Shown here in pieces: positions 42,831-50,039 of a stretch of 50,039 nt of DNA. A program made the translations under genes and the position numbers. This DNA comes from Lutibacter agarilyticus (GTDB taxonomy: Bacteria > Bacteroidota > Bacteroidia > Flavobacteriales > Flavobacteriaceae): assembly GCF_900188235.1 (NCBI RefSeq), contig NZ_FZNT01000014.1, forward strand, positions 1 to 50,039, written 5' to 3'. The notes under the pieces are model-generated. The model saw only the letters and a program-made list of their open reading frames with translations. It was not told where the DNA came from and made no database searches. The number at the start of each line of letters is the position of its first letter. Position 1 is the stretch's first letter.

Positions 42831-44129
42831 TTAATTAGTGTTTAATAAAACTTGTTTCATAGCTTTTGCTTTTAATAAGCATTCTTCGTATTCTTTTTCG
42901 GGGATAGATTGTGCCGTTATAGCACCTCCAACAGAGTATGAAATGTATTTTTTTGAAGCATTGTACAAAATACTTCTTATAATTACATTAAAATCAAAAT
43001 CTCCATTTGGTGTAATATAACCCACTGCACCTGAGTACAAACCGCGTTTGGTTTCTTCAAGTTCTTCCATAATTTTCATTGCTGAAATTTTTGGAGCTCC
43101 TGTCATGCTTCCCATAGGAAACGTGTCTTTTATAATATCAACTGGGTGAATATTCGGATTTACTTCGCAAGAAATGGTTGAAATTAACTGATGTACTTGT
43201 TCAAAAGTATAAACTTTACAAAGCTCCTCAACTTTTACACTTCCTTTAATTGCTGATCGCGATAAATCATTCCGAACCAAATCCACAATCATAATATTTT
43301 CGGCACGTTCTTTCGGATTTTTTTCTAAAGCTGAAATTAGTTTTATGTCTTCTTTTTTTGTTGAAGCTCTTTTTTCAGTTCCTTTTATAGGTTGAGAAAT
43401 TACTTTAGAACCTTCTTTTTTTAAATAACGCTCAGGTGAAGCAGATAATAAAAACTTGTCGTCTAATTTTAAGAAAGTGGCAAAAGGAGGTTTTGAAATT
43501 TCGTTTAAATTTTGATAAACTTCAACGGGATTTATATTCGAGTTTTCGCTATAAAATTCCTGGCAAAAATTGGCCTCATAAATATCGCCTCGGTGAATGT
43601 GATTTAATACTGAATTTAATTTTTCAAAATATTCATCCTTATGAATGCGAAGTTTTATTTTTATATCGCTTTTTGCTTTTTGCTTTTCGCTTTTCGCCGA
43701 ATTTATTTCTTTTAAATCGAAATCAATCTCTTGTTTAAAATTAGAAATGTATTTTATTTCAACAGTATTTCCTTTAATAAAAAATATTTTTTTTGGTTGA
43801 AAAAAGTACAAATCAGGAAAGTGTAAACCATCAAAATTATTGGAAGTTACATCTTCAATAGCATTTTTTAGATCGTAACTTAAATAACCAAAAATATAAT
43901 CGTTAATTTTTGTTTGATATGATCTTAATTGTTGAAATGCATTGGTGTAACTGCATTCAATTTCAGAAGCAGCATCAACAGCCAAAACAGCTTCAAAGCT
44001 AGAATACTTTTGTTGGTAGTTATTGCTATCAAGCCATACCGCAGTTTTAAACTGTTGCGCCCAAACTAATAGTTTCGATTTAAATTCAGAAACATCGGTA
44101 ATCTGAATTAATTGACTTGTCCGTTGCAT
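42831..44129 (-). CDS. pabB: Aminodeoxychorismate synthase component I
   Basis: A 432-residue chorismate-binding enzyme. Key blocks are LNHIHRGDIYEANFCQEFYSE, LSASPERYLKKEG, ISQPIKGTEKR, MIVDLVRNDLSR, FPMGSMTGAPKISAMKIMEELE and SGAVGYITPNGDFDFNVIIRSI. It aminates chorismate for p-aminobenzoate and folate synthesis. Lone TrpE or isochorismate synthase are alternatives, but the GDIYEANFCQ pattern and the lack of trp neighbours favour PabB. The glutaminase PabA is not in the window. Confidence 0.9.
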   Translation of the reverse strand: MQRTSQLIQITDVSEFKSKLLVWAQQFKTAVWLDSNNYQQKYSSFEAVLAVDAASEIECSYTNAFQQLRSYQTKINDYIFGYLSYDLKNAIEDVTSNNFDGLHFPDLYFFQPKKIFFIKGNTVEIKYISNFKQEIDFDLKEINSAKSEKQKAKSDIKIKLRIHKDEYFEKLNSVLNHIHRGDIYEANFCQEFYSENSNINPVEVYQNLNEISKPPFATFLKLDDKFLLSASPERYLKKEGSKVISQPIKGTEKRASTKKEDIKLISALEKNPKERAENIMIVDLVRNDLSRSAIKGSVKVEELCKVYTFEQVHQLISTISCEVNPNIHPVDIIKDTFPMGSMTGAPKISAMKIMEELEETKRGLYSGAVGYITPNGDFDFNVIIRSILYNASKKYISYSVGGAITAQSIPEKEYEECLLKAKAMKQVLLNTN

Positions 44130-44141
44130 TTAGGCAAAAAT

Positions 44142-44173
44142 AAAAAAGTCCCTTCAATTTGAAAGGACTTTTT
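44142..44173 (-). terminator. Terminator of lpd
   Basis: AAAAAGTCC pairs with GGACTTTTT around a self-complementary loop (TTCAATTTGAA); T run on the minus strand at 44142-44147. Confidence 0.85.
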
Positions 44174-44198
44174 ATGTTTAATGCTATATTTTGTTTTT

Positions 44199-45599
44199 TT
44201 AACTATGAATGGCTCTATCGTTGACAGCCAAACAAGCTTCTTTAAAAGCTTCAGTATATGTTGGGTGTGCGTGTGATGAACGAGCAATATCTTCAGAAGA
44301 AGCTCGAAACTCCATAGCAATTACAGCTTCAGCAATCATATCGGCAGCTCTTGCACCAATCATATGAACACCTAAAATTTCATCGGTTTCAGCGTCGGCT
44401 AGTACTTTTATTTGTCCGTCAATATCCATACTTGCTCTTGCTCTTCCTAAAGCGCGCATAGCAAAAATACCAGATTTGTAATTGGCTCCCGCTTCTTTTA
44501 ATTGCTCTTCGGTTTTACCAACACAAGCAACTTCTGGCCAAGTGTAAACAACTCCAGGAATTAAATTATAATCAATATGAGGTTTTTGTCCTGCAATTAA
44601 TTCGGCAACCATAGTTCCTTCTTCTTCAGCTTTGTGAGCTAACATAGCTCCTTTAACAACATCACCAATTGCATAAATGTTTGAAACATTGGTTTGTAAA
44701 TGTTCATTCGTTTCAATTTGACCGCGATCAGTAACTTTAATGCCAACGTTTTCTAATCCTAATCCAACTGTATAAGGACTTCTTCCTACAGAAATTAAGG
44801 TGTAATCTCCTTTAAATTCAGTTGGAACTCCTTTTTTATTATCAGCAGTAACTATAACTTCATCTCCATTATTTACAACTGAAGTTACTTTATGACCTGT
44901 AAAGAATTTAATACCTTGTTTTTTTAATGATTTTTGCAATTCTTTTGAAAGCATAGCGTCCATTCCAGGTGTAATGGTAGGCATATATTCAATTACTGAA
45001 ACTTGTGAGCCTAAACGGCTATAAACCGAACCTAACTCTAAACCAATAACACCACCACCAATAACAATTAAGTGTTTCGGAATTTCAGTTAAGCTTAATG
45101 CTTCAGTTGAAGTAATTACTCGTTTTTTGTCTACTTCAATAAAAGGTAGGGTTGAAGGTTTTGAACCAGTTGCAATAATTGTTTTAGTAGCTTCAATTTC
45201 TTCTGAAGAACCATCTTCCTTAGTAATAATAATATGAGTGTCATCTTTAAAGCTACCAACACCTTGTAGTAAATCAATATTATTTTTATCCATTAAGTAA
45301 TTGATTCCACCAGAAGTTTGTGCTACAACTTCGTTTTTACGTGCAATCATTTGATCAAAATTAACAGCCAAACCTTCCACGTTAATACCGTGAGTTGCAA
45401 AATGTTTTGTAGCATCATAATAATGGTGCGACGAGTCTAGTAGTGCTTTTGAAGGAATACAACCAACATTTAAACACGTACCACCAAGGGTGCTGTATTT
45501 TTCGATAATGGCAGTTTTTAAACCTAATTGTGCGCAACGAATTGCGGCAACATATCCTCCGGGTCCTGAGCCTATGACAGCTACATCGTAAGTATTCAT
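44199..45599 (-). CDS. lpdA: Dihydrolipoamide dehydrogenase (E3)
   Basis: A 466-residue flavoprotein. It has the FAD motif VIGSGPGGYVAAIRCAQLG (8-26), redox disulfide C42/C47 in GGTCLNVGCIPSK, NAD motif VIGGGVIGLELGSVYSRLG and C-terminal active-site HAHPTYTE with H445 and E450. It reoxidises dihydrolipoamide in pyruvate, 2-oxoglutarate and branched-chain dehydrogenase complexes. No E1/E2 genes are adjacent; it is monocistronic with its own promoter and terminator. Confidence 0.95.
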   Translation of the reverse strand: MNTYDVAVIGSGPGGYVAAIRCAQLGLKTAIIEKYSTLGGTCLNVGCIPSKALLDSSHHYYDATKHFATHGINVEGLAVNFDQMIARKNEVVAQTSGGINYLMDKNNIDLLQGVGSFKDDTHIIITKEDGSSEEIEATKTIIATGSKPSTLPFIEVDKKRVITSTEALSLTEIPKHLIVIGGGVIGLELGSVYSRLGSQVSVIEYMPTITPGMDAMLSKELQKSLKKQGIKFFTGHKVTSVVNNGDEVIVTADNKKGVPTEFKGDYTLISVGRSPYTVGLGLENVGIKVTDRGQIETNEHLQTNVSNIYAIGDVVKGAMLAHKAEEEGTMVAELIAGQKPHIDYNLIPGVVYTWPEVACVGKTEEQLKEAGANYKSGIFAMRALGRARASMDIDGQIKVLADAETDEILGVHMIGARAADMIAEAVIAMEFRASSEDIARSSHAHPTYTEAFKEACLAVNDRAIHS

Positions 45600-45623
45600 A
45601 TAGTTTTAGCTAAAGTTTAATTG

Positions 45624-45655
45624 CAAAAATAGCATATTTTATGAATTGGTTGCAA
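45624..45655 (-). promoter_or_regulatory. Promoter of lpdA
   Basis: The minus strand reads TTG (45655-45653), a 21-base spacer and TATTTTTG (45631-45624), a full match to the flavobacterial consensus, about 25 bp before the ATG. Confidence 0.75.
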
Positions 45656-46086
45656 TTATTAATTAGATACTTTTTTATATAAAATTTCAAGTAATTTAGA
45701 TTTAGAATGTATTAATGTGTTGAAAATAAAGGTATTAATGGTTTGTAACAATTATTACATATAAATACTGTTCACAATATGATGTTTTAATTGCCATTTA
45801 TATGTAAATATTGCCCATTTGTTAAAAAGTGTTAAAAAAAACTTTAATTATCAAGTAGTTATGGCGGTTACTACTTATATTTGTTATAATATTGAGAAGA
45901 TGATCCCCACAGATCCATTTTTATTTTAGCCCCACATTATAATGAAGCACTTTCGTGTTTTATTGTAGGATTGACTCAAAAAATTGAGATTGCGACCTAT
46001 TATAGGTTTATAAAATTAGCTTAACGGAATTGGTGTTTAGATGCAATTAAATTGCTGAAGAGCATTAGTTAATAAAATAAAATAAT
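45656..46086. other. Upstream region of the giant HYR-repeat gene
   Basis: AT-rich, non-coding. A TATATTTG -7-like element at 45876-45883 (no clear -33) would give a long leader of about 195 bases. No riboswitch fold is recognised. A G+C-richer patch lies at 45900-45945. Confidence 0.45.
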
Positions 46087-49000
46087 ATGAAAAAAACTAC
46101 TTTTTTTAGAATTGTAACATTGATGGTGTTGTTGTTTGTTACGACGATAAGTTATTCACAAAGCGTTGATGGCGATTATTGCCCTGGTCCGGGTCTATCT
46201 GGTGATGAGTATGGAGATAGTTTGACAGTTATACCAAGTTCTGTAGGAAGTGGTACTTGTGCAATTGAACAAATTTGGGCTGATATTGATACCGATGCAG
46301 GGGCTTTTAAATTGGCATTTAAAATAGGTAATGGAGGTAATGCACTTTTTAGAATTTATCTAGATACAGATTTTGATGAAACTACAGGTTTGTTGTCTGA
46401 TACATTTGGAGGGCAAACGAATGCTATTTCTGGTGCTGAATATATACTTGAGATAGGGGCTCTTAAAGGAGCTACTACTTTGTATAAAGTGAATCTTGTT
46501 GATCTTACCTATTCTAGTGTAGATTTAAATGGTATAATTGGAGCGACTGGAAATTCAACAGGGTGCGCGAATAAAGATGATGGTGAATTTATAGAGCTTT
46601 ATGTTCCTTTCGATAGTATACATTATGATATATGTGATCCAGACAACCCAGGGCAAATTAATATAGCACAGTATGCTTCGGTTTCGGGTGGTTCTACCAC
46701 ATCAAGTTATTGTTTAGGAGCAACATTAGATTTTGGAGTGGAGCTTTCAGGGGTAATAACTCCAACTGATCAAGATGTTTGTGAAGGACAAGATAGCGGT
46801 ACACTTACAATAGATTTGAATAGTAATACCTCTACTGTTGATTATTGGGAATATAGTTCGAATGGAACTAATTTTATTGAAATTTCTGGTACAGCTGGTT
46901 TAGTCTCTATTGAACCAATAGATCCTTTAGCGTTAGGAACACATTATTATAGAGCTTCAATAACTAATAATGGTGTTTGTACTAGTAGTTTTTCTTCTTC
47001 TGTAGCGACAATTACTGTTACCGCTATAACAGTGAATGCATATCAGGATAGTCCGGTAAGTTGTTCTGGAGGTTCAGATGGGGTTGCAATAGTAACTGCT
47101 TCAGGAGGTACTGCTCCTTATACAATTACACCATCAGTAACGGGGTTAAGTGCGGGTGTTCATACTTTTACTATAGAGGATTCGAAAGGGTGTACTTCTA
47201 CGGCTACTGTAACTATTTCTGATGGAGATTCAACAGCTCCAACTATTATAGCTCCAGCTGTATTTTCCATTGAAGGTGTTTCAGCTACTGATTTAAATTT
47301 GACAGACTTTCCAGCTAGATTACCTTATAGTTCAAGTAAATACATTGTTGATCCAGATGATTTCAAAAATGTAAGAGGAGGGGATTTTACAGAAGTTAAT
47401 TTAAAAGAAATTTCATATATAGATTTATTTTCTGGAACTTGTCCTATTACTATAAATAGAACTTGGTCAATTGAAGATAATTGTGGAAATATTGCTACAG
47501 CAACGCAAACTATTAACATTGAAGACACTACAGATCCTGTTGTTGCGAATTCTAGTCTTCCATCAACAGATATAGAAGGTTGTGATACAGGAGCCTTAGC
47601 AATCAGTTATTTGCCATATAAAGAGACTGAAACTGTTATAACGCGTCAGGATATTGAAAATATACTAGGAGAGCCTATTGTAGAGGGAAATACACTACCT
47701 ATTGATGGTATAACGTATATAGATACTTCTACAGGAACTTGCCCTATTGTAGTAACTCGAACTTATACGGTTAAAGATATTTGTAATAACTCGGCCATTG
47801 TTTCTAGGGAGTTTAACATAAATGATACCACACCACCAACAGGAACAGCGCCAACAGGCGTTGTGGATGTAGATGTTTGTTCTGCAGATGCACAAACAGC
47901 TTATCCGTTTGATGCAGTGGCAGTAGCCGGAAGTTATTCAGATAATTGTTCAGGAGCAGTAACAGTTAATTTAACAGATACTTCATTAACACCAGGCAAT
48001 TGCGGATGGACTTTGGTTTACACTTATGAAGTAGTAGACAGCTGTGGAAACAAATTAGAAGGAGAGATAATTACCCATACAGGAAAAGATCAGACAGCAC
48101 CGACAATTGTGGCGCCTAACGATATTACGATTAATTGTACTGATGATGTTAGTGAGTCTTCAACCGGTACTCCAACTGGTGGAGATAGTTGTAGTGGTTA
48201 TGGTTTTAGTTATGAAGATGTAACTACGCAAACTAATGATGGTAGTTGTACTGATTATAGTTATATAATTACTCGTACATGGAAAGCAAAAGATGACTGT
48301 GATAATGAAGCTACGGCAGTTCAGGTAATCACAGTTGAAGACAAAACACCACCAACAGGAACAGCACCAACAGGCGTTGTGGATGTTGATGTTTGTTCAG
48401 CAGATGCACAAACATTTTATCCGTTTGATGCAGTGGCAGTAGCCGGAAGTTATTCAGACAATTGTTCAGGAGTAGTAACCGTTAATTTAACAGATACGTC
48501 ATTAACACCAGGCAATTGCGGATGGACTTTGGTTTACACTTATGAAGTAGTAGACAGCTGTGGAAACAAATTGGAAGGAGAGATAATTACCCATACAGGA
48601 AAAGATCAGACAGCACCGACAATTGTGGCGCCTAACGATATTACGATTAATTGTACTGATGATGTTAGTGAGTCTTCAACCGGTACTCCAACTGGTGGAG
48701 ATAGTTGTAGTGGTTATGGTTTTAGTTATGAAGATGTAACTACGCAAACTAATGATGGTAGTTGTACTGATTATAGTTATATAATTACTCGTACATGGAA
48801 AGCAAAAGATGACTGTGATAATGAAGCTACGGCAGTTCAGGTAATCACAGTTGAAGACAAAACAGCACCAACAGGAACAGCACCAACAGGCGTTGTGGAT
48901 GTTGATGTTTGTTCAGCAGATGCACAAACATTTTATCCGTTTGATGCAGTGGCAGTAGCCGGAAGTTATTCAGACAATTGTTCAGGAGTAGTAACCGTTA

Positions 49001-50039
49001 ATTTAACAGATACAACACAAACGGGAGATGTTTGTGGATGGACTTTGGTTTACACTTATGAAGTTGTAGATAGCTGTGGAAACAAATTAGAAGGAGAGAC
49101 AATTACCCATACAGGACAAGATCAGACACCACCAACAATCACAGCACCAGCAAATGTAACAGTAGAATGTACGGACAGTACTTTACCTGCAGATACAGGA
49201 ATGGCAACCGGATTAGATACTTGTGGAAGTGTAACCATTACTTATAGTGATGTTGAAGTAGCCGACTGTGGAAACTCAAAAACAATCACACGTACTTGGA
49301 AAGCAACAGACGACTGTTTGAATGAAGCTACGGCAGTTCAAACGATCACAGTTGAAGATACCACACCACCAACCATCACAGCGCCAGCAAATGTAACAGT
49401 AGAATGTACGGACAGTACGTTACCTACAGATACAGGAATGGCAACTGGATTAGATACCTGTGGAAGTGTGACTATTACTTATAGTGATGTTGAAGTAGCC
49501 GACTGTGGAAACTCAAAAACAATCACACGTACTTGGAAAGCAACAGACGACTGTTTGAATGAAGCTACGGCAGTTCAAACGATCACAGTTGAAGATACCA
49601 CGCCACCAACCATCACAGCGCCAGCAAATGTAACAGTAGAATGTACAGACAGTACGTTACCTACAGATACAGGAATGGCAACTGGATTAGATACCTGTGG
49701 AAGTGTGACTATTACTTATAGTGATGTTGAAGTAGCCGACTGTGGAAACTCAAAAACAATCACACGTACTTGGAAAGCAACAGACGACTGTTTAAATGAA
49801 GCTACGGCAGTTCAAACGATCACAGTTGAAGATACCACGCCACCAACCATCACAGCTCCAGTAAATGTAACAGTAGAATGTACAGACAGTACGTTACCTG
49901 CAGCTACAGGAATGGCAACTGGATTAGATACTTGTGGAAGTGTAACTATTACTTATAGTGATGTTGAAGTAGCAGATTGTGGAAACTCAAAAACAATCAC
50001 ACGTACTTGGAAAGCAACAGACGACTGTTTGAATGAAGC
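46087..50039 (+). CDS. Giant secreted HYR/SprB-repeat protein (N-terminal part, cut by window end)
   Basis: The frame opens at ATG 46087 and is still open at the window end (1317 codons seen). A signal peptide (MKKTTFFRIVTLMVLLFVTT...SYSQ) is followed by a unique N-terminal domain (~25-220), an Ig-like stretch (~220-315), one SprB-type repeat (VSCSGGSDGVAIVTASGGTAPYTI...DSKGCTSTATVTISDGD), and then cysteine-rich HYR-like domains. From 47836 the DNA is repetitive: two 516-bp units and a partial third, then 237-bp units. Such proteins are usually exported by the type IX system and act as surface adhesins or gliding-associated filaments. The C-terminal sorting domain, if any, lies outside. Confidence 0.85.
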   Translation, partial: MKKTTFFRIVTLMVLLFVTTISYSQSVDGDYCPGPGLSGDEYGDSLTVIPSSVGSGTCAIEQIWADIDTDAGAFKLAFKIGNGGNALFRIYLDTDFDETTGLLSDTFGGQTNAISGAEYILEIGALKGATTLYKVNLVDLTYSSVDLNGIIGATGNSTGCANKDDGEFIELYVPFDSIHYDICDPDNPGQINIAQYASVSGGSTTSSYCLGATLDFGVELSGVITPTDQDVCEGQDSGTLTIDLNSNTSTVDYWEYSSNGTNFIEISGTAGLVSIEPIDPLALGTHYYRASITNNGVCTSSFSSSVATITVTAITVNAYQDSPVSCSGGSDGVAIVTASGGTAPYTITPSVTGLSAGVHTFTIEDSKGCTSTATVTISDGDSTAPTIIAPAVFSIEGVSATDLNLTDFPARLPYSSSKYIVDPDDFKNVRGGDFTEVNLKEISYIDLFSGTCPITINRTWSIEDNCGNIATATQTINIEDTTDPVVANSSLPSTDIEGCDTGALAISYLPYKETETVITRQDIENILGEPIVEGNTLPIDGITYIDTSTGTCPIVVTRTYTVKDICNNSAIVSREFNINDTTPPTGTAPTGVVDVDVCSADAQTAYPFDAVAVAGSYSDNCSGAVTVNLTDTSLTPGNCGWTLVYTYEVVDSCGNKLEGEIITHTGKDQTAPTIVAPNDITINCTDDVSESSTGTPTGGDSCSGYGFSYEDVTTQTNDGSCTDYSYIITRTWKAKDDCDNEATAVQVITVEDKTPPTGTAPTGVVDVDVCSADAQTFYPFDAVAVAGSYSDNCSGVVTVNLTDTSLTPGNCGWTLVYTYEVVDSCGNKLEGEIITHTGKDQTAPTIVAPNDITINCTDDVSESSTGTPTGGDSCSGYGFSYEDVTTQTNDGSCTDYSYIITRTWKAKDDCDNEATAVQVITVEDKTAPTGTAPTGVVDVDVCSADAQTFYPFDAVAVAGSYSDNCSGVVTVNLTDTTQTGDVCGWTLVYTYEVVDSCGNKLEGETITHTGQDQTPPTITAPANVTVECTDSTLPADTGMATGLDTCGSVTITYSDVEVADCGNSKTITRTWKATDDCLNEATAVQTITVEDTTPPTITAPANVTVECTDSTLPTDTGMATGLDTCGSVTITYSDVEVADCGNSKTITRTWKATDDCLNEATAVQTITVEDTTPPTITAPANVTVECTDSTLPTDTGMATGLDTCGSVTITYSDVEVADCGNSKTITRTWKATDDCLNEATAVQTITVEDTTPPTITAPVNVTVECTDSTLPAATGMATGLDTCGSVTITYSDVEVADCGNSKTITRTWKATDDCLNE
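47836..48867 (+). repeat. Two tandem 516-bp coding repeats (172 residues each)
   Basis: Units 47836-48351 and 48352-48867 are in exact register. The first ~200 bases carry a few substitutions; a long 3' part is identical as far as I compared. Each unit encodes two HYR-like domains with eight cysteines. A third unit starts at 48868 and diverges after about 260 bases. Confidence 0.92.
48868..49130 (+). repeat. Partial third 516-bp unit, hybrid junction
   Basis: The first half of the 172-residue unit (TGTAPTGVVDVDVC...DSCGNKLEGE) is repeated with one local change (SLTPGN replaced by TQTGDV). It then passes directly into the 79-residue repeat family. Confidence 0.85.
49147..50039 (+). repeat. 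Tandem 237-bp HYR repeats (79 residues each)
   Basis: Units start at 49147, 49384, 49621 and 49858, each exactly 237 bp, the last cut by the window end. Each reads ...NVTVECTDSTLP...GMATGLDTCGSVTITYSDVEVADCGNSKTITRTWKATDDCLNEATAVQTITVEDT with four cysteines, one HYR domain per unit. Nucleotide differences are very few. Confidence 0.95.

Noticed and set aside
47325..47895. Minus-strand ORFs inside the HYR gene
   Set aside because: They lie antisense to the long coding frame, have no signal, domain or promoter, and arise from repeat composition.
47836..50039. Regular repeats that could suggest a CRISPR array
   Set aside because: Units are 237 and 516 bp, multiples of three, inside one open frame with HYR-domain coding; no short repeat/spacer alternation.

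Overview
The window looks like chromosomal DNA of a Flavobacteriaceae bacterium (Bacteroidota), probably marine. Supporting signs are low G+C, a SusC/SusD pair with a hybrid two-component regulator, TAnnTTTG-type -7 promoter elements with few Shine-Dalgarno sites, many Bacteroidota-style lipoproteins, and a secreted HYR/SprB-repeat protein. No rRNA, intact tRNA, CRISPR array or intact insertion sequence was found.

Layout. (1) 1-2000: the tail of a sodium:solute symporter, a decayed AraC-type regulator, then a three-gene HipBST-type toxin-antitoxin operon (hipB-hipS-hipT) preceded by three palindromic operators at an exact 40-bp period. (2) 2000-6900: a sparse accessory region with a tRNA 3'-end scar, two truncated tyrosine-recombinase remnants about 4.3 kb apart, a duplicated small-membrane-peptide remnant, and three cargo genes (serine hydrolase, VOC protein, lipoprotein phosphatase). 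(3) 6989-30453: a polysaccharide utilization locus for a glucuronate-containing glycan. It holds a secreted beta-helix protein, HTCS, SusC, SusD, GH88, GH2 and a DUF4861 lipoprotein, followed by a LacI regulator divergent from a uronate operon: SDR fructuronate reductase, UxuA, UxaC, ExuT-type transporter, KduI and KduD. (4) 30672-45599: mostly housekeeping genes on the minus strand: a DUF4468/SHOCT protein, ComM, LacI plus penicillin acylase, DinB, PEP carboxylase, TilS, PabB and dihydrolipoamide dehydrogenase, with a small plus-strand membrane protein/HTH pair. (5) 46087-end: the start of a giant secreted protein made of near-identical HYR repeats, cut by the window end.

How the locus would work (inference). 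A surface or periplasmic lyase, for which the beta-helix protein is the only candidate here, would cut the polymer and leave 4,5-unsaturated uronic acid ends. SusC/SusD import the oligomers, GH88 removes the unsaturated uronate, and GH2 removes a beta-linked neighbour. The unsaturated uronate goes through KduI and KduD. Saturated glucuronate enters by the MFS carrier and passes through UxaC, the SDR and UxuA. Both routes end at 2-keto-3-deoxygluconate (KDG); no KDG kinase or KDPG aldolase is in the window. The HTCS would sense oligosaccharide and induce the upstream half. The LacI regulator, with twin operators over the catabolic promoter, would sense a uronate intermediate. The lack of any sulfatase argues against a sulfated glycan such as ulvan.
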